From the NCBI GenBank assembly GCA_037176845.1, contig JAYKXP010000026.1:434001-498000 (forward strand): DNA of 64,000 nucleotides. Reading direction: 5' to 3'. The DNA comes from Paramarasmius palmivorus. Taxonomy: Eukaryota > Basidiomycota > Agaricomycetes > Agaricales > Marasmiaceae. The notes under the pieces are model-generated. The model did not search any database and was not told the origin of the DNA. It saw only the letters and a program-made list of their open reading frames with translations. Made by a program: the position numbers and the translations under genes. Position 1 is the first letter of the stretch, and each line of letters begins with the position of its first letter. This document shows, piece after piece, positions 1 to 13,133 of the stretch.

Positions 1-1803
<1,803 letters not shown>

Positions 1804-2390
1804 GGTGGTAATGGTGAAAGAACGGATCAGAGACGCGACATTCGTGCAGGGTACCTATATATACCTAGAACTATCTCAAGGGGTGATAACGGAAGCCGGC
1901 ATTAGATTCCTAAGACGGAACATGCTTGTGAATGCCATCGATAGCGCGTGCGGCGTCCCAGTGACGGAGCATACAATCCTACCATTGGGATCAAGAAGAA
2001 AAGATGTAAAATGTGGTGCCGCTTCGACCCTGCAGGCGCAATTTTCGCATACGGTAATAGTTATCATATCTATGCTGTATTTTATCCGACAACAAAGACT
2101 TCCCACTCTAATACTGATACACCTCTGCTTCAAATGCATGGCTGCGTTCTGGCCCCTGGGGTGCGATAATGGTTTGGATATCCGGCCAGAATATATCAGC
2201 ATGCAACCAGGCCCGAACGACCCCTTGACGAATTAACTGCGACAAGTTTTGAGAGATATTGGGATACCCAGAGCGTCGACAGAAGAGAGTCAGAAGAGAA
2301 GCAAGAGATGTTGTTCGGCCGACGGCACAATTCGGACATTGATTTCGGCTTCATTTGATTGGTTAGAGAAATTTCTTGCTTTCACCTTTC
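1804..2390. other. Divergent intergenic region between PUT2 and LYS4
   Basis: About 590 bp shared as upstream region by two mitochondrial amino-acid genes. No convincing ORF or RNA gene was seen. Short ORFs of up to 144 codons here have no recognisable motif and no splice-supported extension, so the stretch is read as promoter and 5' leader sequence. Confidence 0.5.
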
Positions 2391-4641
2391 ATGGTGTTAC
2401 TCACGTCCTTGCAGGCGTCTTGTCGACGCCTCTATTATGTTCGGACATTTGCGACAGTCGCCGACCAGCAGTCGCGTATACCCCAAACTGTCATAGAAAA
2501 GGTCGTTCAGAAGTATGCGGTCGGTCTCGGAGAAGGCAAAGCAGTGAAGGCAGGAGACTATGTTATGATACGCCCAGAGCATGTCATGACTCACGACAAT
2601 ACTGGCCCGGTAATCAGCAAGTTTGTGCTCTTTTATTGATATGTGTCTCAAGATTGACCAAATCGTTTGAGATAGGTTCAAGTCAATAGGTGCAAAACGG
2701 ATACACAACCCATCTCAGCCTGTCTTCACCCTCGACCACGATGTTCAGAACAAGACCCCAAAGAATCTTGCCAAATATGCTTCGATTGAAGCTTTTGCTC
2801 GCCAGCATGGAATAGACTTTTATCCCGCAGGCCGTGGCATTGGACACCAGGTTCTCGTTGAAGAAGGCTACGCATTCCCCCATACACTCACTGTCGCCAG
2901 TGATAGCCATAGCAACATGTATGGTGGTGTTGGTTGCGTCGGTACACCCATTGTTCGTACCGACGCTGCAGCTTTATGGGCAACGGGTAAAACATGGTGG
3001 CAGGTACCCAGAATGGTGAAAGTAGAGCTGAGAGGGAAACTAGCACCGGGGGTCACAGGAAAGGATGTTATTGTTGCATTGTGCGGATCGTTCAACAAAG
3101 ACGAAGTCCTCAATGCTGCTATCGAGTTCACCGGAGACGGTATCCCATCTCTTTCTATCGACGACCGACTCACCATCTCAAATATGACAACCGAATGGGG
3201 TGCACTAGCAGGCGTGTTCCCCGTCGATGATGTAACATTTGGCTGGTATGAAGATACGTTGAAGAAGCTCGAATTCCGTACATTCTCCACGTCCCCGTCG
3301 ATTCCACCTCCACCAGAACACCCCAGGATAAACAGACGGCGACTAGATGCTCTTCGAGCCTCCAATCTAACTTCCGATCCAAATGCCGAATATGCCTCGC
3401 ATCTCATTTTCGACTTGTCGAGTCTCGTCCCACACGTATCCGGTCCTAACAGTGTAAAGGTTTCAACTCCGCTTCCCGAGCTCGAATCAAAGCACATCGA
3501 AATACAGAAGGCCTACCTCGTCAGCTGCACTAATTCGCGTGTATCTGATCTCGCAGCTGCTGCCGCGGTTATGAAGGGCCACAAAGTCGCTCCAGGCGTC
3601 GAGTTCTACATCGCCGCGGCCAGTTCGGCAGTGCAGCAGGAATCGGAGCGACTTGGTGACTGGGAAACCTTGGTTCTGTCTGGAGCCAAGACACTCCCTG
3701 CTGGGTGTGGACCCTGCATTGGATTGGGTACAGGGCTTTTGGAGGAAGGACAGACTGGTATCAGTGCGACGAACAGGAATTACAAAGGTCGTATGGGTTC
3801 TCCCAAGGCTCAAGCGTACTTGGCGAGTCCCGCGGTCGTAGCTGCGAGTGCGATCAAAGGTTACATCTGCAGCCCAGAATCCATAGATCCCTCACTTCTT
3901 CCCCCGACTCGGGCTCCTACTTTCTCGATAAGCAACGATTTATCTACATCCACCTCGTCTACACCCACTCAAAACGACCCTGTCCTCCCCGGCTTCCCAT
4001 CGACGTTCAGCGGTCCACTCCTTTTCGCACCCCAAGACAATGTCAACACGGATGGTATTTATCCCGGCAAATACACATACCAAGATGACATTACTCTCGA
4101 ACGTCAAGCGGAGGTTGTGATGGAGAACTACGACCCAGCTTTTGCGCGTCACGTTGCTGGCATCAGGGAGCAGCAAAAGGCCCTTCCTGAAACGCCCGGG
4201 ACCAAACATGGTGTTATCTTAATCTCTGGGTACAACTTTGGAACGGGTTCATCCAGAGAACAGGCGGCTACGGCACTCAAATCGGCTGGTATTCCCGTGG
4301 TCATAGCGGGTTCCTTTGGGGATATCTTCAAACGGAATGCCATTAACAATGGACTCGTCTGCCTGGAGTGTCCAGAATTGTTAAAGGATTTGACAGAGCA
4401 ATATGCTAAAGATGGACAGAGAGGAGCTGGTGGGAAGGATGGGGAGCTCACGGTGGACAAGAGTCTTTCCATTGATGTGGGTATGGAGAATGGGCAGATG
4501 GTGGTGAAGTCTGCGAGTGGGACCAAAGTGTACAGCTTCAAGCCGGTCGGCGCTAGCGTTCAGGAACTCTGGCTGTGTGGTGGGCTAGAAGGATTTATCC
4601 TCAAAGAGATCCAGCGTGAAGCTCAGACAGCCTCACCCTGA
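2391..4641 (+). CDS. LYS4: Homoaconitase, mitochondrial
   Basis: Converts homocitrate to homoisocitrate through cis-homoaconitate in the fungal alpha-aminoadipate route to lysine, using a 4Fe-4S cluster. Exons are 2391-2620 and 2676-4641, giving 731 aa (yeast about 690). The intron is 55 nt, GT-AG, and splits a Lys codon. Visible motifs: THDNTGPV, YPAGRGIGHQ, VASDSHSNMYGG, RTDAAALWATG, and the cluster ligands in LVSCTNSR (about 3525) and GCGPCIGLG (about 3710). The C-terminal swivel domain carries NFGTGSSREQA (about 4240). The first 25 or so residues are rich in Arg, Ser and Leu and acid-poor, as expected of a mitochondrial presequence. Long similarity to yeast Lys4, including the TTEWGALAG(V/L)FPVD segment, separates it from plain aconitase. 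The start at 2391 is the first ATG in frame. Confidence 0.95.
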
Positions 4642-5366
4642 TCAGCACCGTTTCTTTACCCTTTGAGGGATGTAACAATAGCAAAAGTATCCATTTCCAG
4701 TTAATATTCGCGATCTTGGTGTCTACAGAGCTAGGATCTCATCGGTACCACAGGATTTCTGAGTAAAGATCATACAAGTCATTGTTTCTATTGATTGTAC
4801 ATCGGAGGGAAATGGTCCACCCACGAACAGTAGAACGATAACCACCTAGCCAGACCTTCAATTGCGCGCAAATACAGGTAGAATTAGCGCAAGGGGCGGT
4901 AACACCCTATTGATACTCCATGGCTGGTAGATACATAACGTCGTTTATGGCAGGCATTTCGCCTACGTATGACCTGCTTTCCTGTATCGCGGATAAAATG
5001 AAGTCCCGAGCAGGTATTCGAAGTTTGCGGACTACGTCTGCCCTGGTCCAGATGAGGATGGGTAACATCATGGATTAAACCAAAGAAGGAGTATGACCAC
5101 TCGGAGTGATGAGCCACCAGCAGAGTCGATGCGCTTGTGGCGGTCAGTGAGAGTAGTAAGTACGGTTTAGCGTGTGTTTGGTTGGTCAGGCTGCATGATG
5201 AGTGTTAGAACAGTTAGATTGCCTGGTCATTTTCGCACCGCCAAGCCTACACCTTCAAGTTTAGCTCAGTCATTTGCAAGTATAAATACACAGGAGTATT
5301 CTACATTCTTAGTATACAGGGCTTTCAGTAATGACGTTACTTCCTGGGCCGGCTTTCGCCCACTTA
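4642..5366. other. Convergent intergenic region
   Basis: About 725 bp between the stops of LYS4 (+) and the terpene synthase (-). It should hold both 3' untranslated regions. No ORF with recognisable motifs, no RNA gene and no repeat was seen. Confidence 0.5.
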
Positions 5367-6530
5367 TCACGACAACCTCATTTTCGAACCAAGGTCGCCG
5401 AGGTCGCAGAGCACTTCAGGTAAGATTTCTTTCAAAAAATATCGGTCCGAGGTGACATGGAATGTTCTCCCAAACGAGTCAGCTCCCGTCCATGCAGTAG
5501 CTTGTTATGCCCAACTTACAGATAACCACCAACGAAGACCTTCCAGGTCATAAGCTCTGAACCTTCCAACGTTTGACAGATACGATTATGGGCGTCTACA
5601 ACTCGGTCTGCAACATCCTGCAGGGTCTGTACCTGGGACCTCCCTGTGACAAATGCGCGGTTGGAGATGTAATTCTGCGTTTCACCGGCAAGATATTCTT
5701 TATAGAATCTGTTGCGATTTAAGGTGAGCTCTGTAGTTGCTCAGGATGGGTGATCACTGTGGCTCACGATAGAACGTCATTGGTCAATTCAAGAAATGAG
5801 TTGACGTCGCCCATAACTTGGATATACGACTGCAAAGGCGACTGACGAGGGAATACCATGAATGCATATGTAGGAGAGATACCCGTCTTTGCGCGCAAAA
5901 AGTCCGGCCAGGTGGTTGCTGTTCTATGCACCTTCATAGATTTAATCGAATCATTTCCCTCCAATGCGCAGCCCGTCAGGAACTCCATGATGGAATTAAC
6001 CATCGAGTTGGCTGGGATGTCGTCCCATATACGGTAGGTATCTGCGAGGATGCGTCGATAAGCAATCATGATGTCCGAGTCTTCTTCGTTTGTGATCAGC
6101 TTCCTCTGAAATGCTGCCAGCGATTCAGGCATCTGAGCGGTGACAAAGTCGTCAAAGAAGATCGTGAATCTGCAAGGTACATTTAGCCATGTTCAAGAAA
6201 TGCCAGGAACCGTATACGAACAGCGTGTATCTCGCGACGTACAGCTGGACGTCGAAGTTCTGGTATGAGTAAGGCATCTGATGTACGATTGGTTAGATGG
6301 TGGAGGACTGTAATCATCGCGCAGGAACTTGCCTGGGCCAAGTCAATAGCTACTCTGGAGATTTTGTCGAACCATTCAGACGGGTGAGGATGACTGCGAA
6401 AGAAATCGAAGTCGTCCAAAAGGGCCTCCTTCAATTTCGAGCGTCGTTCAACGTCTATGGTGATTGCGGGCTTGGAGTAGCCAAGTCGCTCGAGAAAACC
6501 ACAGATGGTAGAAGAAATTTGGGCTTCCAT
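5367..6530 (-). CDS. Trichodiene-synthase-type (TRI5 superfamily) sesquiterpene synthase
   Basis: Class I terpene cyclase that would ionise farnesyl diphosphate and cyclise it; the product cannot be read from sequence. Exons (minus): 6333-6530, 6222-6277, 5768-6169, 5520-5708, 5367-5466, adding to 314 aa, shorter than ascomycete trichodiene synthases (about 375-385). Key sites: an acidic FFDDF motif in exon 3 (about 6150), the Mg-binding NDVLSFYKE (NSE/DTE type) across the exon 3/4 join, and a C-terminal DRY pair near 5440. Intron 1 starts with GC (GCAAGT) and the last acceptor is GAG, both unusual; each is required by frame and by the family pattern. The residue expected as third acidic of DDxx(D/E) is not acidic here. 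No trichothecene-type gene set surrounds it, and the nearest P450 is 20 kb away. The exact product is unknown. Confidence 0.86.
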
Positions 6531-7346
6531 GTCCGAAGGTGTTAAGTAGTGGAGTGTTAGATACAAATCCGTAGGGAAGAGCGAGACTTGGCTTTCGCTT
6601 TATAGTAGTTACGGTGGCGTCAAAGAAAAGGGCAAAGCATCCGGACTCCATACAAATGTAGATGACTGATGGATTCAACGGCAATATTGTATCCCTAGCT
6701 TCGGGTCAGTTACAGCACTCGTAATGCACCGAAAAGCACATTCATGAGTTTCGAAAGTGTTCAGGTATCTTGACGAGACGGTGACCATCTCCCTCTACTT
6801 TTGCTATTTTGACATGCCATGGAGTCGGGGCGATCGCTCACCACGACTCGACCGTGATCATACTGGAAGTAGCTGGTCACCTTCAAGAAACCACCGTACG
6901 CCGTGACAAAGATAAGGTGGGAACTAGTCGTATCATGTACATCCACTTATACATTCTGAGTGTTCAAGTGTCCATGGTTGCATCAGTGGGCTGCGGGCAG
7001 CATCATATCGGACGGGATGTTTTGTTTGGTCTGGTAAAGGGAGTTGGGATTAGACTCTAAATCTGAATCAGTATTCAACTCGTCTGATATACACGTTGCA
7101 TACCGTTCATTACAGCTACCTGCTAGTAGTTCGCGTAGTATTCGAGAAAGATCCAAGCAAATCGATCCTAAAATTCAAGACATGTGGGTAGGATATAATG
7201 TATGATCAGTTCTGAAAAACTATTAACCCATGAATTACCGTTGTTCTAGAATCATATAACAGCGTCCCGCTACTTACATACACATTCGAGATCTTGTCCG
7301 TGTGAAGAGAATTTCATTGGGACTGTTATATATATCGTTGCTTTTG
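6531..7346. other. Upstream region of terpene synthase and 3' region of TMLH
   Basis: About 815 bp with only short ORFs that lack motifs. It should hold the promoter of the terpene synthase (transcribed leftward) and the 3' end of the next gene upstream, which lies on the same strand. Confidence 0.4.
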
Positions 7347-8808
7347 TCATATCAAAGGGCTCCATGGACTCCGAACCTCGTTGTGATTCAATTCAGCAAG
7401 TTTATAGCAGGCATCAGAAGAGAATTTTTCGCTCAAAACTGAAAACTTTGAGCGAAATTCATCTATCCCGACATATGCACCACACATGCGCCGTTTCCCA
7501 TCAAATGCGGATCGTCCATGAAGAACTCGATGATTATTGACCGCTAGGTAGTATGGGAATATATGAGCCTGACATTGGTAACAAATTGGTCAACACATAC
7601 CAACTACCGTCCCTGGGGTTAGCTGTACCCAGTACTCGGAATCTGGACTGGTGAGAAGAGAATGCCAGATCCGTATCGCGTTGTACCTTCATTATGTGAA
7701 GATGCTGAGGACACATTAAACGACCCATAAATCAACCCACTCACCAGTCCTCTACGTCGTTTCCTGATAAGTGTCGCATAGCACTCCGATCGTCGTTGTT
7801 CCATCTCACTTGCGCGATCTCTCCGGTACGTACATCGTGACTTAGCACAGGGTAGCCGGAAGGTGGGCTGGGCCTATATAACGAATTCTTTTCTCCGGCT
7901 GCGTGTGCAGGAACGGGTATCCGTGATAGCAGTGAGTACGCTTCAGGGTGAATTTCTTTGAGGATGGATGCAACGTAGAAGCCATCGACGAGGAGTGTCG
8001 CGCCACCTGAGCCTTCAGTATGTGAAAGTAGATGGAATAGTTGTAAACCGCACGGATCAGTCTGGGAGCTGCCAGGTTAGAAAGAAAAAAAGATACGGTA
8101 GAACATCAACGCACGAAATATGTGTTATCAGTGTGAGCACCGAGGGCCATGGTTGTGTAGGCGGTATCTCCTTTCGACAGATCGGACGTGAATTCCCAAA
8201 ATTTGCCGTCTATAGAGTCGTAAACACTCAGCAAATAGACCAGGGCGACTGATACGTACATTGTGTTTCTCGGATAAACCCTATCTTTTGTGTAAGTTCT
8301 TCAGTTGCCTCGGGGGATACTGGAACGTCTGAGACGAAAGAAAACCCGAAGCGATCCTTCCGGAACTACATTAACAGAAGCATCTTTATTGACTTGATAA
8401 CATGGTACTCACGATATTTTGGAGCCACTTATACAGACCGAATCCATCTTCTGCCATGACCTCCTCGTATCGTACTATCGGTGGTGACTGTGATATCTTG
8501 GCGCCCCAGAGTATCTTCCTTTTTCCTTGTCAGCCTATGGAATCGGGAGAGGAAGGGATGATGTCGCCGTACTCTGTTGACTGGTCAGGTCGATGCAAAA
8601 TAGGATCGTATGAATTATGTCGAAGCCACGACCAAGGATAAAGGGAAACGTGGGGTGTTGATGAAGGCCCTGTACTTTGTTATATATTGACGGCGGATTA
8701 TATAACGTGTATCTCACAAGTAACTTCTAAGCCTTCGATTTTGGCTTCGACATGGAGAGGTTGTATGTCGGGGGGAATCTGTGAAGGAATAGTGAGGATT
8801 GCGACCAT
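7347..8808 (-). CDS. Trimethyllysine dioxygenase (first enzyme of carnitine biosynthesis)
   Basis: Fe(II)/2-oxoglutarate oxygenase of the TauD/GBBH class that hydroxylates N6-trimethyllysine. Exons (minus): 8718-8808, 8573-8669, 8413-8518, 8260-8365, 8115-8209, 7745-8061, 7601-7686, 7347-7543; total 364 aa. The N-terminal domain has the SLYPWSWLRHNSYDP pattern of the family's DUF971-like region. The catalytic part has the iron-binding GAHTDNTYFTDPCGLQLFH (about 8130-8040), LLVDGFYVASIL, and the second His in NNHRVLHGRSAF (about 7520). A 54-nt intron (8519-8572) hides what would otherwise look like an in-frame TGA. An upstream in-frame ATG at 8886 would add 26 residues, so the start is uncertain. 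gamma-Butyrobetaine dioxygenase is the main alternative; the TDPCGLQLFHLL and DGF segments favour trimethyllysine dioxygenase. Confidence 0.86.
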
Positions 8809-8943
8809 GACATTAAACGACCGCGCTCGACCTCGAATGTGTTCACTAAACGCTGTTTCGTGATTGCATGAAAACATGTAGAGCATCTACAATGATCCCT
8901 AAGCCAGATGTGGTGGCTAAATTGGCGTTAACATAGGGTAGCT

Positions 8944-9478
8944 TCAAATTCCGACAACAACGTACAATCTGGACCATGTCCGTGTGTCCCAACCAACTGC
9001 TACTCTGCGATCATCCATGCTCACAATGGGAAGATCATCTGCCGTTATGCCTTCGGAAGGGGTTTGCGTGTGCTCTTGAAGAATGCGAGGTCGTAATGCA
9101 GCGGCCGATCCAGCTGTTCGTGCATGTGGTTGGACGGGTCGTTGTAATGCGTGACTTGCCAGAGCCCGCTATTGAAAGTAATTTTCCTTCTCGAGTTACT
9201 GAATAACATAAGAGACATCAACTCACTGTAATTGGGCGAGTGGATCCTTTCCATAGTGAAACTGAACGGTTGCTAGTAATTTGACGAGGCGAACCGGTAA
9301 TTTGCTTGAGAATCCGAGATCTCCACATATTCTTCCTGGCCAGATATCCGATAGTGTACCAAAAAGAGTACTAGGGATTCCAAAGCTTCTGGAATCAGAT
9401 TGAGGATGGAGATGGTCTACAAGAGAGAAAGACGTGGAAACGTCGCGGTCCGGCACCGGCTACTGTGGTGACGGTCAT
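8944..9478 (-). CDS. Unrecognised short gene, possibly frameshifted
   Basis: Not recognised. The start at 9478 gives a 22-nt first exon, then an intron with donor GTGCCG (from 9456) and acceptor TTGTAG. Exon 2 begins at 9416 and encodes a segment with FGTLSDIWPGRICGDLG. A second intron near 9240 (GTGAGT donor) leads to an exon with WQVTHYNDPSNHMHEQ. After that the natural reading shifts by one base: the frame ending in LPIVSMDDRRVAVGWDTRTW and stopping at 8944 is open and protein-like, but no intron with good signals joins the two. Either an unusual splice or a one-base frameshift is present. The gene lies head-to-tail between the MYND gene and TMLH. No domain is assigned. Confidence 0.35.
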
Positions 9479-9564
9479 GAACTGCACGTAAGATCAAGCT
9501 AGTATGTGGTGGTGGGCAATATGTAATTCTCTGATACGACGCCGCTAAACTAAAGGATAGACGA

Positions 9565-9756
9565 CTACATCGTCCTCCCCCGAAAACCATTCAAGGTATC
9601 GACCAAACTATAGTATGAGATACTCCTTCTGATGTATCTATGACTGCCTGGATGCCCTTCCCTAAGGATATAAAAGACTGGCAGAGTGTTTGCCTCGGGA
9701 TCTCGAGCGTATAATTCATGAGCCGTAATTGCTACAAGACGAAGCGCTTGGGACAC
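9565..9756 (-). repeat. Diverged partial copy of the 3' end of the MYND gene
   Basis: A stretch at about 9580-9625 resembles the last coding part of the neighbouring MYND gene at about 9805-9850: about 17 of 20 bases match around ccattcaaggtatcgaccaa versus ccatccaatgtatctaccaa, with a 3-nt gap beyond. One reading ends in SLVDTLNGFR, matching the MYND protein's ILVDTLDGFR near its C-terminus. It may be a duplicated last exon or a degraded copy; no complete gene can be built on it. Confidence 0.35.
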
Positions 9757-9779
9757 CTACTTTCAATAAGAACCCGGCC

Positions 9780-11775
9780 TCAGTAGCTATATGTCGAGCT
9801 CGCATTCCTGAAGCCATCCAATGTATCTACCAAGATGTAAGAGACTTCTTTTCTTCCAACCGTCGTGGGGAATATCGCGATCGCCACAACTTGCCGTTCG
9901 TCGGCAGTGCTAAGCACTCGAACCACCTCCTTCAGCTGCTCGTCCGACATTGCACGTTCCCCATTAGGTCCAGGCATGCTCATGATGAGCTGCAAGTTGG
10001 CCTCTGTGATATTCGACATCGACAAAGTCGGATCTGTGTCATTCATATCCAATGCATTCATGTTGATGATAAACATGTTGCGTTTCATGCCATGCGAAGG
10101 ACTTCGCCTTGTAAAACGAGCAGCGATTCGGTCAATCTCTCTAGCGTTGCGAATGACAGTACTTTTGACGAGCTCGCGAAAGAATGTGATATCAATGTGG
10201 GAGGGTGAGGGCCTGGAATCTTGGGATAGATGAATCATAACGACGTATTGCCAGGTACCGCTATGCACATACCTTTAAGCTCTCTCATGAGTCGAGGGCA
10301 CCTATACTTGTGCTCAGTTTGCCAGTGTTGCTCCGCGCATGCGCGTGAGCAGTACGTGACGTTCATACAAGCTGAGCAGCGAAGATATCGAGATGGCTTC
10401 AAAGAACCTCTGGCCTTCAGCGGACACTAAAAGTGAACACATCAGCTACAGTCATATCGAGACCTCAAAGAAAAGAACGCGCCTGTTGATGGGCACATAT
10501 TGAGCCATATTCGATGGTCTTCAGGTGATGGTACACTCTATGAAGAGCGTCGGCTCTTTGGAGCGTGTTTTCCCAGGCACGCCAGAAGACTGGGACTGCT
10601 TTGAGGGATTCTGATTTGGACGCCGGTACTCTCTTTGCTACGTGAAGGAATACGCGCAAAATTGAGGGATACACCAGAAATTGGCAGATGTGTTCCAGAA
10701 GATCCACCAACTCTTTGAAGACTCCTGGTATGACCTTGCCTGTAAGATCCAAGCTCTCGTATGCAGCGCGAAAACGTCCTGCATTGGAGATCAGCTTCAC
10801 AAGCCCTCCTTCTAGAACCGCCAACAACCAAAGAGGTCCGTTTATCATTTGTGAGATCTGTTTAATCGCCAGACTCGCTATTTGGCCGACGGAATGGAAC
10901 AGCTCCTGCGTGTTATATAAACGCCTGACAGCTTTGGGATTTGTGAACAGGGCTGAAAGTACGGCCATATAGGCGTAATTTCCACCCTCTCGTAGGAAAG
11001 GCACGAACATGGGGCTGGCTTCGTGACCGCATGATGTGATCATGAGCAACTCCCTGACGTCCAGTTTGAGGCGGTCCAGGTTGACTGGCGATACGTGCAA
11101 ATCGTGGGCCACGGTATATACTCGAGCAACCAGCGTCTTTACAACGTGATGTAGCCCTGCAGAGTATATCTTGACCAGTAGTTCGGAAAATTGCAGTCCT
11201 TCAGTGAAGAAGGCGGAGCAAATGATGAAGGACCAGCGTCGCTGCGAGATGTGGGAAGAGTCGAGTAGTTTGAGCCATGTTCGTGCCACGAGAGTCGGGA
11301 TGTACGGTGTATTCTCCTTGAGCTCTTTCCACTCAAGTTCGCCGTCGGGATGTGAGAGCAGAAGTGGGACTATGTACAAGACATTGACCAGAAACCGTTC
11401 CCCTTGTATTGATGACGAGTATATCTCCGAGAGAACCACATTCTCTATGAAGAATTTCAACCAGGGAGCGATGCACGGTGACCAGTTCTCCTTCACAAGA
11501 GAAACAGTCGACGCGTAAGAGGAAGAAAGAGGACCTCTGTCTAAGTGATTCGCAATGGCTGCCAGAGCTTCTAGAGCTTCAAGAAGATGTGAAGGTGGAT
11601 TTGAGATGTCAGGGCATTGGGCTGGAGGTTGTAGTTGACGAAGGACATGGAGTGCCTTGCGACCAGTCGGAATACGCTTTGCGGCGGCAGATATGAATGG
11701 TTGGAACTCGTCTACTCTTTCCAATCGGTCCCGTTGCAGTTGAAATCGGTCATATCGACCTGATCGGCCTGTCAT
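9780..11775 (-). CDS. MYND-type zinc finger protein with long alpha-helical N-terminal region
   Basis: Exons (minus) 10483-11775, 10273-10426 and 9780-10219 add to 628 aa. Residues 1-430 are a helix-rich region without a named domain (for example LAVLEGGLVKLISNAGRF). A complete MYND finger follows across the first splice: CAHQQC, then CSACMNVTYC, SRAC and HWQTEHKYRC, the usual two-zinc Cys/His pattern with the Cx4C first pair often seen in mushrooms. The first intron (10427-10482) begins with GC rather than GT; it is required to keep the first Cys pair in frame. MYND fingers bind proline-rich partner proteins; the family is greatly expanded in Agaricomycetes and mostly uncharacterised. No SET domain is seen, so a methyltransferase role is not supported. 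The C-terminal third is unlike anything I recognise. Confidence 0.82.
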
Positions 11776-12041
11776 GTCTGTGTCATCCAGGTGTTAGCTC
11801 AGAAAGAGAAGAGTTTTTGCTAAGAAAAAATGTTTACTTGGTTCAATATCCTATCCAGCCTAAAATAATTTACTTTAGAGCTTCATTGAGGCCCGCTTCC
11901 TTCGAAAGTCGCCAGTCGATCGGAGAACAGACGCGAATTTGACTAGAATGGGTGAAGCAAGGGTACCTTTTGTCGATGTAGAAATCGAAAAGGTAGCGCT
12001 CGAGTGGCTGTGCAAATCATTCCCCTTGAGTCGCAACCACG

Positions 12042-12930
12042 ATGTTCACAAATTTGCTAGTGTCGACTTTCTCTCCCTTCCCTACTCTCTCCCTTTCGGT
12101 TCCCTCAGAAACACCTGTCTCATCCATTCTTCCTCTACTGCAGTCAAAATACCCATCACTTCCTAGCGGTCTGTCACTCAGTCTCCATTCTGGACTCGTC
12201 TCCGAGGGCGATGCTCCTCTCACTTCCCTTCACGACGAAGTTCAACAAGATGTACATCTCGTCACGATGCGTCTTACGCCACATATTCTTGGTGGAAAAG
12301 GAGGCTTCGGATCCCAGCTTCGTGCTGCTGGTGGAAGGATGAGCAGTCAGAAGACGAGTAACAATGACTCATGTCGAGATCTCAGTGGGAGGAGGTTGAG
12401 CACTATTAAGGAGGCCAAAAAGTGAGTCTGAACTACCATATAGCCAGAAAGAATCTTTTGCTAATTATCAAACTACAGGCTTGCGGAGTATCTGGAATCA
12501 GAACCGGAACGAGCAGCTGCGAAGGCGGAGGCACAAAAGGCCAAACTAGAAGCTCTAGAGAGGAAATTAGGCATACAACCTACCACTTCCTCTCCTAAGA
12601 ACGGGGAAAGCTCTAGTCAACCTGCTCAAGTGGCTGGAAAGAAGCACAGGCTCGACGACACTGAATATGTTGAAGAGACTCGCGAACTTATCGACGGTGT
12701 TAAGAACGCTGTGTCTGCAGGTAAGTACTGTCTCCCTTTAGTTATTAGTACCATACTCATAGCTTTCAGGTCTACTCAAGAAGAAGAAGAAAGCAAAGAC
12801 TAATGCCTCTCCGGAGGCAGAGTCGTCCTCATCGAAGAAAGAGACAAATTCTGCAAGTGCCAAGGCTCCCATAACCCCGGCTGTAGCTGCACCTGCTCCC
12901 ACACAAAGCGTCGAAGCAATTGGAGCCTGA
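12042..12930 (+). CDS. SDE2: Splicing/genome-maintenance factor Sde2
   Basis: Exons 12042-12421, 12479-12720 and 12770-12930 give 260 aa. The first ~85 residues form the Sde2 ubiquitin-like domain, followed by the cleavage site LGG/KGGFGSQLRAAGGRM; in fission yeast this site is cut by deubiquitinases to release an active C-terminal fragment starting with Lys that joins the spliceosome. The invariant DLSGRRLSTIKEAKKL segment follows. The rest is charged with a Lys-rich tract near 12780 and a Ser/Ala/Pro tail. An alternative upstream ATG at 11948 lies in another frame and is not favoured. All motifs needed for processing are intact. Upstream divergent neighbour is the MYND gene. Confidence 0.93.
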
Positions 12931-13133
12931 ACAATGCACACTTTAGTTCTGTATCGCCACGTTCAGATATTTCTCTAGGTTTATTGGCTATGTACACATA
13001 TTTAGTAATTGAACTATGTTCTATGTATTCAAGTAAAGAACTATACTCAGTACTCAGCGTTCATGAGCCCTTTCAACCCATCGGTAGCCGAAACGCGACC
13101 GAGACGTCACCTTGAGCTCCGGGTAATGCGGTC

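Noticed and set aside
2391..4641. Mitochondrial aconitase as identity
   Set aside because: Motif wording throughout (for example TTEWGALAG(V/L)FPVD) follows homoaconitase, and the length and presequence fit Lys4.
8520..8575. In-frame TGA in trimethyllysine dioxygenase suggesting a pseudogene
   Set aside because: A 54-nt intron (8519-8572) with donor GTACGG and a CTGAC branch-like site removes it and restores the expected DQSTEKILWGAK joint.
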